From Mesorhizobium sp. WSM3626 (lineage in GTDB: Bacteria; Pseudomonadota; Alphaproteobacteria; Rhizobiales; Rhizobiaceae): a stretch of DNA of 64,000 bases. Made by a program: the position numbers and the translations under genes. Shown here piece after piece: positions 44,574 to 53,286 of this stretch. The notes beneath the pieces are model-generated. The model searched no databases and was not told the DNA's origin. It was given only the letters and a program-made list of their open reading frames with translations. Numbering within the stretch: the first letter of the stretch is position 1; each line of letters starts with the position of its first letter. The stretch spans positions 28,783 to 92,782 of the forward strand of contig NZ_AZUY01000018.1 of assembly GCF_000513935.1 (NCBI RefSeq), read 5' to 3'.

Positions 44574-46031
44574 TCAGAGGCCGAGGCCGCCGATGCACAC
44601 ATATTTGGTATCAAGATAATCCTCGATGCCCTGATGTCCGCCTTCCTTGCCAAGTCCGGATTCCTTGACGCCGCCGAACGGCGCTTCCGGAGTGGTGATC
44701 AGCCCTTCATTGACGCCGACCATACCGTATTTCAGGCCTTCCATGACCCGGAAGGCGCGGCCGAGATCGCCGGTGTAGAAATAGCAGGCAAGGCCGAACT
44801 CGGTGTCGTTGGCGAGCGCGACGGCCTCTTCCTCGGTTTCGAACTTGAACACGGGTGCGACCGGGCCAAAGATCTCTTCCTTCATGAAGCGCATTTTCGG
44901 CGTCGCGTTGGCGATGACCGTCGGCTGGAAGAACGAGCCGCCCAGCGCATGGCGATGACCGCCGGCGACGACCTTGCCGCCCTTTGAGCTGGCATCGGCG
45001 ATCAGCTCCTCGACCTTCTCGACCGCCTTCTCGTCGATCAGCGGCCCCTGCTGGACGCCCTCTTCGAGGCCGGAACCGACCTTCAGTCCGTTGCTGGCCG
45101 CGGCGAGCTTCTCGACGAACCTGTCGTAAACACCGGCCTGGACGAGGAAGCGATTGGTGCAGACGCAAGTCTGGCCGGAATTGCGATATTTGGCGGTGAT
45201 CGCGCCGGCCACGGCACGCTCGACATCGGCGTCGTCGAAGACGATGAACGGCGCGTTGCCGCCGAGCTCCATCGACACCTTCTTGACGGTGACCGACGAT
45301 TTCTGGATCAGGATCTTGCCGACCTCGGTCGAGCCGGTGAAGGTGATCTTCTTGACCAGCGGATTGGCGCAGATTTCGTCGCCGATCTCGCCGGCGGCGC
45401 CGGTCAGGATGTTGACGACGCCCTTGGGAAAGCCGACTTCCTCGGCCAGCGCTCCCCAGGCGAGACCCGAATACGGCGTCTGCGAGGCCGGCTTGACCAC
45501 GGCGGTGCAGCCTGCGGCAAGTGCGGGACCGAGTTTGCGGGCCAGCATCGAGGACGGGAAATTCCACGGTGTGATGGCGGCAATGACGCCGACCGGTTCC
45601 TTGGTCACCAGGATGCGACGGTCCGCCCATGGCGAGGGCACGACGTCGCCATAAGTACGGCGGCCTTCTTCGGCGAACCACAGGATGTAGGCGGCGGCCG
45701 AACCGATCTCGCCCTTGGACTCGAACAGCGACTTGCCCTGCTCGATGGTGAGCAGTTCAGCCAGTACGTCCTGATTGTCCATCATCGCATCATGCAGCTT
45801 GCGCAGCAGCTTGGAGCGTTCGAGCGCGGTCGTCTTGCGCCAGGTCTTGAAAGCTTCGTCGGCCGCCTCGATGGCGCGGCGTGTCTCTGCCTTGCCCGAC
45901 TTCGGCACCGTGCCGATCTTGAGGCCGGTGGCTGGATTGTTCACATCGACCGTCTGGCCGCTGTCGGCCTGCACCCATTCACCGTTGATGAGATTGGCCT
46001 GGCGCATGAAATGGCTGGTTTTCTGAAGCAT
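44574..46031 (-). CDS. gabD: NAD(P)-dependent succinate-semialdehyde dehydrogenase
   Basis: 485 aa aldehyde dehydrogenase of the GabD type. The NAD-binding ITFTGSTEVGKILIQK, the catalytic Glu in SMELGGNAPFIVFDDADV and the catalytic Cys in NSGQTCVCTNRFLVQ are present, and the C-terminus includes GGVKESGLGKEGGHQGIEDY, typical of GabD. It oxidises succinate semialdehyde to succinate at the end of GABA breakdown. No GABA transaminase is next to it. The upstream gap (46032-46214) shows no gene. Confidence 0.92.
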   Translation of the reverse strand: MLQKTSHFMRQANLINGEWVQADSGQTVDVNNPATGLKIGTVPKSGKAETRRAIEAADEAFKTWRKTTALERSKLLRKLHDAMMDNQDVLAELLTIEQGKSLFESKGEIGSAAAYILWFAEEGRRTYGDVVPSPWADRRILVTKEPVGVIAAITPWNFPSSMLARKLGPALAAGCTAVVKPASQTPYSGLAWGALAEEVGFPKGVVNILTGAAGEIGDEICANPLVKKITFTGSTEVGKILIQKSSVTVKKVSMELGGNAPFIVFDDADVERAVAGAITAKYRNSGQTCVCTNRFLVQAGVYDRFVEKLAAASNGLKVGSGLEEGVQQGPLIDEKAVEKVEELIADASSKGGKVVAGGHRHALGGSFFQPTVIANATPKMRFMKEEIFGPVAPVFKFETEEEAVALANDTEFGLACYFYTGDLGRAFRVMEGLKYGMVGVNEGLITTPEAPFGGVKESGLGKEGGHQGIEDYLDTKYVCIGGLGL

Positions 46032-46214
46032 GGTCTAGCCTCCGTTCGGCGCTCACGGGCCGCTATCTGGATGTCTTCGGTAAAGCGCAGGCAGGGCCGC
46101 ACGCTGGAGCCATTGCTCTTAACCTAGGGAAAGCCTCGCAAGCAATCGCAAGATGGCATATAGGGGTTGGACCAGCGCAAGACGAGAGCGGGTTGGCATG
46201 CGCCGTCGTCAATC

Positions 46215-47165
46215 TCACCCGAAGACATGCAGGACCACCGTCAGCCAGAAGGCGGTGGTGAGGACCGCGCAAGCCGTGGCGATGGTCATCTGGTTCGATG
46301 CCAGCGCCTGGCCGGTGTTGAACTGCACGGCGATGAGATAGGAATTGATGCCGGACGGCAGCGCCGCCACCACGACCGCCACCTTGGCAGTCAACGGCGG
46401 CAGGCCGAGCAGCCAGACGAAGGCAAGAACCAGCGCCGGCATCAGGAACAGCTTGAGCACCGAAAGCGCCAAGGCCGGGCGGACATTGCCTGATATGCCG
46501 AAGCGGCGCAGGCTGAGCCCCATGGCAAACAGCGCCACCGGCCCGGCCGTATTCGCCAGCGCATCGACCAGCCGCATGATGAGACCGGGCAGCGGGACGC
46601 CGCTGAGCCGCCATGCCAGACCCAGGAGAATGCCGATGATCAGCGGGTTGATGAACAGCCGCCTCAGGAAGCTGCGGATGACGCGCAACGGATGCACATG
46701 GTCGCCGCTGCCCCGGCCGAACATCTCGAACAGCACGATCGAAGCCATCATCATGATCGGCAGATGCACCGAGACCAGCAGCGACAGCACTTCGAAGCCG
46801 CTCGGACCAAATATGCCAAGGATGAAGGGGGCACCGAGCAGCACCACATTGGAATAGGCCGATGACACCCCGCCGACGACCCCGGCTCGCGCATCGCGAC
46901 CAAAGATTCGCGTGGTGACGACATGCCCCGCCGCCCAGGTGATCGCCACGGCGGTGAAATAGGCACCCCATAGCGGCCATGGCGCCACGCCATGGAAATC
47001 GGCCTTGACCATGGTCTGGAACAGAAGCAGCGGCATTGCCACCGAGACCGCGAAGTCGGATATCCCCTCGCCGCTCGCCGGTCTCAGATAGCCTGTGTAC
47101 CCGGCGAGATAGCCGAGCGCGACAAGGCTGAAGACGAACACGACGGTTTCCGTGAGCGGAGACAT
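46215..47165 (-). CDS. AEC-family (auxin efflux carrier-type) permease
   Basis: 316 aa of about ten membrane helices. The two family halves start VVFVFSLVALGYLAGYTGYL and AFVWLLGLPPLTAKVAVVVA, and the helix-break region SSAYSNVVLLGAPFILGIFG is typical of AEC transporters, which in bacteria move malonate, malate or similar anions. The gene is divergent from the caspase-like gene, 106 bases apart, and has no co-directional partner. Confidence 0.85.
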   Translation of the reverse strand: MSPLTETVVFVFSLVALGYLAGYTGYLRPASGEGISDFAVSVAMPLLLFQTMVKADFHGVAPWPLWGAYFTAVAITWAAGHVVTTRIFGRDARAGVVGGVSSAYSNVVLLGAPFILGIFGPSGFEVLSLLVSVHLPIMMMASIVLFEMFGRGSGDHVHPLRVIRSFLRRLFINPLIIGILLGLAWRLSGVPLPGLIMRLVDALANTAGPVALFAMGLSLRRFGISGNVRPALALSVLKLFLMPALVLAFVWLLGLPPLTAKVAVVVAALPSGINSYLIAVQFNTGQALASNQMTIATACAVLTTAFWLTVVLHVFG

Positions 47166-47271
47166 TATTCAGGGATAGGCGAGCCACGGTCGCGGCGCAA
47201 TCGCGCCCGAATTTGATCATCGTCGGCTGCCAGGGTTATAGAGGGCTTGGATCATCAGGGCGGAACGACAA

Positions 47272-50200
47272 ATGACCTTTGTCGAAACCTCGAAACTGCG
47301 TCTTTTCCGGCGTGCGTGGCTGACGTTGTTTGTCGCCATGCTTGTCTCCGTTGCCGCGTCGATGCTTCGGCCTGCCGAGGCAAAAGACCTCAAGGGCGTG
47401 GCGCTGATCGTCGGCCAGTCCAGATACGAACACATCGCTGCCCTGCCCAACCCGGCCAATGATGCCCGCGACATGGCCAAGATGTTGACCGATCTCGGTT
47501 TCGACGCCCGCAACGTCACCGACCGCGATGCGAGCAAGCTGAGGCGCGACCTCGAACGCTTCGTCGAGGATGCCGAGGGCGCCGACGTCGCCCTCATCTA
47601 CTACTCGGGTCACGGCATCGAGGCTGGTGGCGAGAATTATCTGGTTCCGATCGACGCCGATGTCTCGTCGCTCAAGGATGCCGATCAGGCATTGGTGCCG
47701 ATTTCCGCCGTCATGGACGAATTGAAGAAGACCGTGCCGGTGACGATCATCCTGCTCGATGCCTGCCGCACCAATCCGTTTCCATCAGGCGCCGTGGTGC
47801 GGCGTGCGCCGACCGCCTCGGCCGAGCCGATCGGCGCCGGGGGACTGGAACCGGTGCGCGGCGCCAAGGCCCTCGGCAACGCGCCGGCGGCCGATGCGAG
47901 CCTCGGCACGGTGATCGGCTTCGCCGCGGAACCCGGCCGTCCGGCGCTCGATGGCGCCGCTGGCGAAAACAGCCCCTATGCGGCCGCCCTGCTGCGCCAC
48001 CTCGCGGCGATGAAAGGCACCGAGTTCGGCTCGGTCATGCGCATGGTCACGGAAGAGGTCTATCTCGACACCAAGGCGAAGCAGCGCCCCTGGGTCAACG
48101 AAAGCCTGCGCCGCCTGCTCTATTTCGGCGTGGCTCCGCCGGAGCCGACCGGCGATGACGGGCTGATCACCGGTGAGCGGCGACAGTTGCTGCTGACCAT
48201 TTCCGATCTGCCGGACCCCAAGCGGGCACAGGTGGAACTGGCATCGCTGCAGGAGGGCGTGCCGCTCGACGCACTCTTTGGCGTGCTGCGGGCACTCGGC
48301 ACCGAGAAGATCCCCGAAGATCCGACCGACCTGCGGAAAGTGCTCGACGGGCAGGCCGAGCGCCTGAAGAAGATGATGTCCGAGCGCGCCGCGTTGCGCA
48401 CCGACGACCCGGAAATCAAACGTCTGGTCGCCTCCGCCGACAAGGCCATCGGCCAGGGCGCGATCGCCACGGCGCGAAAATTCCTCGATGATGCCGTGGG
48501 GCGGGTCGAGGAGACCAACGACACGGTCGACCAGGCTGAGGAATTGATCAAGCAGAAGCGCATCGCCGATGCCGCGATCTACGCCAAGCGGGCCGACGCC
48601 TCGGCGCTGGTCTTCGACTACAAATCGGCCGCCAACGACTACGCCAAGGCGTTCTCGCTGGCCGAGAAATGGGATGACAAACTGCGCTGGAACTACAAGA
48701 ACCAGGAGGCGGAGGCACTTAATTCCTATGGCTACGCCACCGGCGACCTGGATGCTCTGCAGCACGCGATCGAAGCTTATCGCGCCATCCTGAACTTCAT
48801 TCCCAATGGCGAACAGAACCGCGACTGGGCCATCACCCGCAACAACATGGCCGTGGTGCTGCAGAACATCGGCGAGCGCGAGACCGAGACCGCGCATCTC
48901 GAAGAGGCCGCGCAGATCTTTCGCGATTCGCTTGCCGTGTTCGAACGTGTGAAAGACGATCTCAACTGGGCCGCCGCCCAGAACAATCTCGGCAACGTGC
49001 TGTTGAAGATAGGCGAACGCGAGAGCGACCCGAAGCGCTTGAACGAGGCGGTGGCGGCGATGCGTGCCACGCTGGAAAAGCGCCCGCGCGACAAGGTTCC
49101 CCTCGACTGGGCTTCCTCGCAAAACAATCTTGGCCTCGCGCTCTATGCGCTCTCCGAACGTGAACCCGGCGGCGAGCATCTGGCCCAGGCGGAAGCGGCC
49201 TACCGGCTGGCGCTCGAGGAATACACACGCCAGAAGACGCCGGTCGAATGGGCGATGGTCGAGAACAATCTCGGCAACACACTTGTGACCCTCGGCATCC
49301 AGCTCAACGACAAGGCCAGGATCAACGAGGCCGTCGACGCCTTTCGCGCCGCGCTCGAAGTGCGAACCCGCGACACATTCCCCGTCTCCTGGGCCACCAG
49401 CCGGCTCAACCTCGGCAATGCGCTGAGTGGCGTCGCCCGTTTCGACACGGGCACCGGCACGCTTGAAGAGGCGGCGGCAGCCTATGACGATGCGTTGACG
49501 GTGTTCACCAAGAAGCGCTTCCCGATGGATTGGGCTTCGGCGCAGAACAATCTCGGCTCGATCTACCAGACGCTTGGCCAGCGTACCCGCGACGCATCCA
49601 GGCTGGAGCAGTCGGCCGCCGCATTCCAGGCGGCCCGCCAGGTCTATGCCAGGCGGAAATTTCCGCTCGATTGGGCGATGAGCTACTACAATCTCGGCAA
49701 CACGCTGCAGCTTCTTGGCGGCGTGACGGACAAGCCCGAGCACTATAGCGAGGCGATTGCCGCCTACCGCGATGCCTTGCGCGAGTACAAACGCGAGACC
49801 AACCCGCGGCAATGGGCGCTGACCCAGGCTGGCCTCGGCTCGACGCTGCACTGGTTGAGCATGAGCAATGCCGACCCCAGGACCTTGCAGGATTCGATCG
49901 CCGCGCGGCGTGCGGCGCTCGAAGTGCTGACCATCGAGACGGCACCCGTCGACTGGGCCAACGCCCAGAACGGTATCGGTATGAGCCTCCTCAACCTCGG
50001 CAACATCGAACGGACCGGCAAATATCTCGATAAGGCCGAGGCGGCTTTCACGGCGACGCTGAAAGTGTTCACCAGGGAAAGTCAGCCCATGCAGTGGGCC
50101 TTCGAACAGAACAACCTTGGCGACATCCACTGGAACCGCGCCAGCTATGGCGGCGGCAAGCCGGAATACCTCAAGGCGATCGCGTTCTTCGAGAACGCCA

Positions 50201-50292
50201 AACGGGGCTTTACCGAAGCCGGCTACACAATCCCCATCCCGCTCACCGACCAGAAGATCGATCTGGTGAAGCAGCAGCTCGCCAAAAAGTGA
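47272..50292 (+). CDS. secreted caspase-like (peptidase C14) protein with ten 47-residue repeats
   Basis: 1006 aa. The signal peptide ends near residue 37 (RPAEA). The caspase fold (~40-270) has GVALIVGQSRYEHI, the catalytic His114 (YYSGHGIEAGG) and catalytic Cys165 (LLDACRTNPFP). A linker with charged helices (~300-480) leads to ten repeats of a WA-x3-NNLG-x-L motif every 47 residues (~517-985), a TPR-like superhelix. The protease domain and repeats suggest a substrate-recognising proteolytic effector outside the cytoplasm. No partner gene is adjacent. Caspase identity is strong, the role unknown. Confidence 0.88.
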   Translation: MTFVETSKLRLFRRAWLTLFVAMLVSVAASMLRPAEAKDLKGVALIVGQSRYEHIAALPNPANDARDMAKMLTDLGFDARNVTDRDASKLRRDLERFVEDAEGADVALIYYSGHGIEAGGENYLVPIDADVSSLKDADQALVPISAVMDELKKTVPVTIILLDACRTNPFPSGAVVRRAPTASAEPIGAGGLEPVRGAKALGNAPAADASLGTVIGFAAEPGRPALDGAAGENSPYAAALLRHLAAMKGTEFGSVMRMVTEEVYLDTKAKQRPWVNESLRRLLYFGVAPPEPTGDDGLITGERRQLLLTISDLPDPKRAQVELASLQEGVPLDALFGVLRALGTEKIPEDPTDLRKVLDGQAERLKKMMSERAALRTDDPEIKRLVASADKAIGQGAIATARKFLDDAVGRVEETNDTVDQAEELIKQKRIADAAIYAKRADASALVFDYKSAANDYAKAFSLAEKWDDKLRWNYKNQEAEALNSYGYATGDLDALQHAIEAYRAILNFIPNGEQNRDWAITRNNMAVVLQNIGERETETAHLEEAAQIFRDSLAVFERVKDDLNWAAAQNNLGNVLLKIGERESDPKRLNEAVAAMRATLEKRPRDKVPLDWASSQNNLGLALYALSEREPGGEHLAQAEAAYRLALEEYTRQKTPVEWAMVENNLGNTLVTLGIQLNDKARINEAVDAFRAALEVRTRDTFPVSWATSRLNLGNALSGVARFDTGTGTLEEAAAAYDDALTVFTKKRFPMDWASAQNNLGSIYQTLGQRTRDASRLEQSAAAFQAARQVYARRKFPLDWAMSYYNLGNTLQLLGGVTDKPEHYSEAIAAYRDALREYKRETNPRQWALTQAGLGSTLHWLSMSNADPRTLQDSIAARRAALEVLTIETAPVDWANAQNGIGMSLLNLGNIERTGKYLDKAEAAFTATLKVFTRESQPMQWAFEQNNLGDIHWNRASYGGGKPEYLKAIAFFENAKRGFTEAGYTIPIPLTDQKIDLVKQQLAKK
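48780..50190 (+). repeat. ten tandem 141-bp coding repeats in the caspase-like gene
   Basis: The WA-x3-NN motif starts near residues 517, 564, 611, 659, 705, 752, 799, 846, 893 and 940, that is one unit every 47 codons (141 bases). Repeats are diverged at the DNA level but keep Trp-Ala, Asn-Leu-Gly and Leu. The period differs from a standard 34-residue TPR. Confidence 0.75.
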
Positions 50293-50392
50293 GGCTTGAG
50301 ACGCGGCCTACGCCCGGCTTGTCTTTGTGCCCGCGTTCCAATCTCTATATGCGAATGGTTGGAGCCCGATACGGACTCATGGAAGGGTGGCG

Positions 50393-50941
50393 ATGATCCG
50401 GTTAGCCTTGGCGTTGTTCCTGCTTGTCGTCCCCGCCGCCGCGCACGCGACGGACGCCGGCTGGGCGCTGCTGCGCGACGGCGGCCATGTCGTGCTGCTG
50501 CGCCACGCCATGGTCACCGGCACCACCGACCCGGCCAATTTCGACATCGGCAATTGCGCCACCCAGGTCAATCTGTCGGCGCGCGGCAAGCAGCAGGCAA
50601 GCAAGATCGGCGCCCTGTTTGCCGCCCGCGCGGCTCCCATCGAGCGCATTTTGTCCAGCCGTTATTGCCGCTGCCTCGACACGGCGCGCACCGCCTTCGA
50701 GGCCGAGCCGGAGCTTTTTGCCCCCCTCGACCTTTTGAAGAGCGATGCGGCGGACAAGGCGGCGCAGATCGCGGCGGTTATGAAGGAAATCCGCGCCTAT
50801 ACCGGTTCCGACAATATGGTCATGGTCACCCATCTCGAAAACATCGTGGCGCTGACCGGCGTGTCGCCGCGCGAAGGCGAAGCAGTGGTGGTCGAGCCGC
50901 AAGGCGACGGCTTGCGCGTACTCGGCCGCGTCACCTTCTGA
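50393..50941 (+). CDS. periplasmic histidine phosphatase (phosphoglycerate mutase-like) family protein
   Basis: 182 aa from ATG 50393, preceded by GGAAGGGTGG. The signal peptide is MIRLALALFLLVVPAAAHA. The catalytic motif is VVLLRHAMVTG (Arg-His at the start of the fold) with the second conserved Arg in SSRYCRCLDTA and the C-terminal His in VMVTHLENIVALTG. Exported members of this branch dephosphorylate an unknown periplasmic or extracellular substrate. It follows the caspase-like gene by 100 bases on the same strand. Confidence 0.84.
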   Translation: MIRLALALFLLVVPAAAHATDAGWALLRDGGHVVLLRHAMVTGTTDPANFDIGNCATQVNLSARGKQQASKIGALFAARAAPIERILSSRYCRCLDTARTAFEAEPELFAPLDLLKSDAADKAAQIAAVMKEIRAYTGSDNMVMVTHLENIVALTGVSPREGEAVVVEPQGDGLRVLGRVTF

Positions 50942-51012
50942 GACCGCAACTCCCGATCGCAGGCGCGGCAACCAGTGTTGCCGAAATGCCACCGCCGCAA
51001 GAAGCCGCGATT

Positions 51013-51030
51013 TGGCCGCGACAATGCCGC
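51013..51030 (+). promoter_or_regulatory. possible sigma-54 promoter before the tRNA-like RNAs
   Basis: TTGGCCGCGACAATGCC contains GG (51015-51016), ten bases, GC (51027-51028), i.e. TGGC-N7-ATGC against TGGC-N7-TTGC. It is 140 bases before the first tRNA-like element. RNA-repair operons are often sigma-54-dependent, but one such match in this gap could occur by chance. Confidence 0.25.
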
Positions 51031-51170
51031 TTGCGACAACCCGTCGCAGGGGCTATAGGCGCGCTCCCGGTCACGAAAACCGAAGCGAGCACAACGGTTG
51101 GAGCTTTCGTCTCCGCCCGTGCAGGCGGCTTTGCCGCCCTGTATACGGCGCCGCTTTGGGGATTGGGATC

Positions 51171-51244
51171 GCGGATGTAGCTCAATTGGGAGAGCGCCGG
51201 ACTTAATCCGGAGGTTGTGGGTTCGAGTCCCGTCGTCTGCACCA
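51171..51244 (+). tRNA. non-canonical tRNA-like element 1 (5-nt anticodon loop, encoded CCA)
   Basis: Good acceptor arm (GCGGATG with CGTCTGC, A, CCA), D arm (GCTC/GAGC) and T arm (GTGGG TTCGAGT CCCGT) surround an anticodon stem CCGGA/TCCGG whose loop is only CTTAA, two bases short. If the closing A-T is opened the 7-nt loop is ACTTAAT, with UUA in the anticodon place and C at position 33. It therefore cannot be a normal elongator tRNA. It may be a tRNA mimic, a degenerate tRNA, or an ochre-suppressor-like RNA. Confidence 0.65.
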
Positions 51245-51316
51245 CGGATAGCTCAGTTTGGTTAGAGCATCAGACTCATAATCTGATTGTCGAAGGTTCG
51301 ATTCCTTCTCCATTGG
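51242..51316 (+). tRNA. non-canonical tRNA-like element 2 (CAU anticodon, defective acceptor stem, no CCA)
   Basis: D arm GCTC/GAGC, anticodon arm TCAGA CTCATAA TCTGA with CAU, and T arm GAAGG TTCGATT CCTTC resemble elongator tRNA-Met. The acceptor strands CCACGGA and TCCATTG give only five of seven pairs, and CCTGA follows where CCA would be. Its first three bases are the CCA of element 1, so there is no spacer; the two may be one RNA with two tRNA-like domains. Confidence 0.6.
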
Positions 51317-51672
51317 CCTGATAAGCCAGCACCCTGCCAGGTGTTATCTGAAAACGGTCCGGGGACTGGAATGCTGAAGACCTGACGGACGGCCGAAGCC
51401 TTCGGGCCAAAGCCGTATCGAAAGGTCCGATGCCATCGGCTCGCGGCCAGGCTCGCGGTGATGGTCAAGGCGCAGTGTCGCCGGCAAGGGAGGTTTTGGC
51501 CTCCGGCGCCCGCTTCGCTGCCCCGCGATCCGCTCCCGGGGGCCCGCCACGGATTGATGCCACCAGTCCCCGGATCATTCGTGCCGGAATTCGAAGTGAA
51601 ACGAGAAACGAAGGGAAGATCGACGCATGACGTGACGCCTCGCATGGGGCCATGCCCGACAGGAGTAAGACA
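51317..51672. other. gap between tRNA-like RNAs and slipin gene
   Basis: No gene. GATAA (51320-51324) and CACC pair with GGTG and TTATC (51341-51349) to form a bulged hairpin just after element 2, which could end or stabilise the RNA. A GCATGG-GG-CCATGC palindrome lies near 51642. The rest is GC-rich sequence with no recognisable feature. AGGAG at 51661-51665 is the ribosome-binding site of the slipin gene. Confidence 0.4.
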
Positions 51673-52818
51673 ATGACGACTATTCTCGACAAGGTTCTTG
51701 GGCGCGAGCGCGTCCTCGTAAGGGAAAACGAACGTGCCCTCACCCTCCACAAGGGGGAGATCAAGGCTGTCCTGCTGCCGGGTGAGCACTGGCTCGCCAA
51801 CCGGAACCAGAGCCTTGAGGTGTCCCGGCACGATCTGAAGAACCCGGAATTCGTTTCGGCGTATGAGAAGGCGTTGTTCGACAAGCTCCCGGACGTGGCC
51901 GCGCGTCATTTTACCGTCATCCGCACCGGACGCACGGAAGTCGCCGTCATCGAGCGTGACGGCAACCTCCATTCCGTGCTGGCGCCGGACCGCAAGCTGG
52001 TGCTGTGGACCGATGCCGGACCCTGGAAGGTGACGGTGATCGACACCTCGGCCGATCTTGCCATCGATCCGGCGGTCATGCGCCGGCTCGGCCAGGCTCG
52101 GAAGGCGGAATTGATGTCGGTTCACCCGGTTGTCGACGGCCAGGCCGGGCTGCTGTTCATCGACGGTGTCCTTGTGCGGACGCTTGCCGCTGGCGTGCAC
52201 GGCTTCTGGAACGTCGGACGGATGGTGCAGATCAAGGTTGTCGACCTCAAGCGCCAGTCGCTCGACGTCGCCGGGCAGGAAGTGCTGACCAGGGATCGCG
52301 TCACGATCCGCGTCAACATCGCCGCCGAATACCGGGTCGTCGATCCGGTCAAGGCGGTGAGCGCGGTGAAGGACTTCTCCGAGGCCCTCTACCGCGCCCT
52401 GCAGTACGCCTTCCGCAAGACGTTGGGCGCGCTCACCCTCGACCAGATCCTTGAAAAGAAGGTGACGGTCGACGAAGAGGCGGCGGCCAAGGTCCGGGCC
52501 GACATGGCCGAGATCGGGGTCGAGGTCAGCGATATCGCGCTCAAGGATGTCATCCTGCCGGGCGAGATGCGCGAGATCCTCAACCAGGTGGTTTCGGCCG
52601 AAAAGCAGGCCGAGGCCAACGTCATCCGCCGGCGCGAGGAGACGAACGCCACGCGTTCCCTGCTCAACATTGCCAGGGTGATGGCGGAAAACCCGGTGAT
52701 GCTGCGGTTGAAGGAGCTCGAGGCTCTGGAAACCATCGCCGGCAAGGTCGAGCGGCTGACTGTCCACAACGGAACGGGCGGGCTGCTGAACGACCTGGTC
52801 AAGCTCCGCGACAGCTGA
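51673..52818 (+). CDS. slipin family (SPFH/band 7) protein of the RNA-repair-associated type
   Basis: 381 aa from ATG 51673, AGGAG eight bases before. There is no N-terminal membrane helix; instead an extra ~160-residue N-terminal region (MTTILDKVLGRERVLVREN, LPGEHWLANRNQSLEV) precedes the SPFH domain (~165-310, including QSLDVAGQEVLTRDRVTIRV and DPVKAVSAVKDFSEALYRAL) and a coiled-coil tail (AEKQAEANVIRRREETNATR). Slipins of this architecture are found in RtcB/Ro/Y-RNA RNA-repair operons. The tRNA-like RNAs directly upstream fit that setting, but no rtcB, rtcR or Ro gene is in the window. Confidence 0.85.
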   Translation: MTTILDKVLGRERVLVRENERALTLHKGEIKAVLLPGEHWLANRNQSLEVSRHDLKNPEFVSAYEKALFDKLPDVAARHFTVIRTGRTEVAVIERDGNLHSVLAPDRKLVLWTDAGPWKVTVIDTSADLAIDPAVMRRLGQARKAELMSVHPVVDGQAGLLFIDGVLVRTLAAGVHGFWNVGRMVQIKVVDLKRQSLDVAGQEVLTRDRVTIRVNIAAEYRVVDPVKAVSAVKDFSEALYRALQYAFRKTLGALTLDQILEKKVTVDEEAAAKVRADMAEIGVEVSDIALKDVILPGEMREILNQVVSAEKQAEANVIRRREETNATRSLLNIARVMAENPVMLRLKELEALETIAGKVERLTVHNGTGGLLNDLVKLRDS

Positions 52819-52836
52819 GCTTACGCTACGTCAATG

Positions 52837-52867
52837 GAAGGGCCGCCGGGTCAACCGGCGGCCCTTC
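52837..52867 (+). terminator. rho-independent-type hairpin after the slipin gene
   Basis: GAAGGGCCGCCGG (52837-52849) pairs perfectly over 13 bp with CCGGCGGCCCTTC (52855-52867), loop GTCAA, 19 bases after the stop codon and followed by TTGCGTTTCC. It separates the slipin gene from acpXL. Confidence 0.75.
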
Positions 52868-52992
52868 TTGCGTTTCCTGGGCGCCCTGCCCATCTGCGCC
52901 CGGCTTATCAGGCCTTTTCCTGCCGGAAAAAACCGATTAGACAGCGCCCAAACGAATGCGGACAGATTCCGCCCGCAAAGAAGGAAGAGCCC

Positions 52993-53286
52993 TTGTCCAC
53001 CACGAACTCCACCACGTTCGACAAAGTCGCCAAGATCATTGCCGATACCAGCGAGATCGATATCGACACCATCACGCCCGAGAGCCACACCATTGACGAC
53101 CTCGGTATCGACAGCCTCGACTTCCTCGACATCGTCTTCGCCATCGACAAGGAATTCGGCATCAAGGTGCCGCTGGAAAAGTGGACCCAGGAAGTCAATG
53201 ACGGCAAGGCTTCGACCGACGATTACTTCGTCATGAAGAACCTGTGCGCCAAGATCGACGCGCTGGTTGCCGCCAAGACCGCCTGA
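52993..53286 (+). CDS. acpXL: long-chain acyl carrier protein AcpXL
   Basis: 97 aa from TTG 52993, with AAGGAAG at 52981-52987. The phosphopantetheine Ser41 sits in [19 protein letters not shown], and the extended C-terminus ([19 protein letters not shown]) is the feature that separates AcpXL from AcpP. It carries the growing 27-hydroxyoctacosanoyl chain that is placed on lipid A. First gene of the cluster acpXL-fabF2-fabF1-adh-lpxXL. fabZXL, normally second in Rhizobium, is missing here. Confidence 0.93.
   Translation: MSTTNSTTFDKVAKIIADTSEIDIDTITPESHTIDDLGIDSLDFLDIVFAIDKEFGIKVPLEKWTQEVNDGKASTDDYFVMKNLCAKIDALVAAKTA

Noticed and set aside
47785..50130. 781-codon minus-strand frame opposite the caspase-like gene
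   Set aside because: Mirrors the 141-base repeats of the real gene and encodes no known domain.
51171..51316. tRNA attachment site of an integrated element
   Set aside because: No integrase, no matching direct repeat and no foreign block next to the tRNA-like elements in the window.
51262..52767. 501-codon minus-strand frame opposite the slipin gene and tRNA-like element 2
   Set aside because: Antisense to the strongly conserved SPFH domain; unnatural composition.
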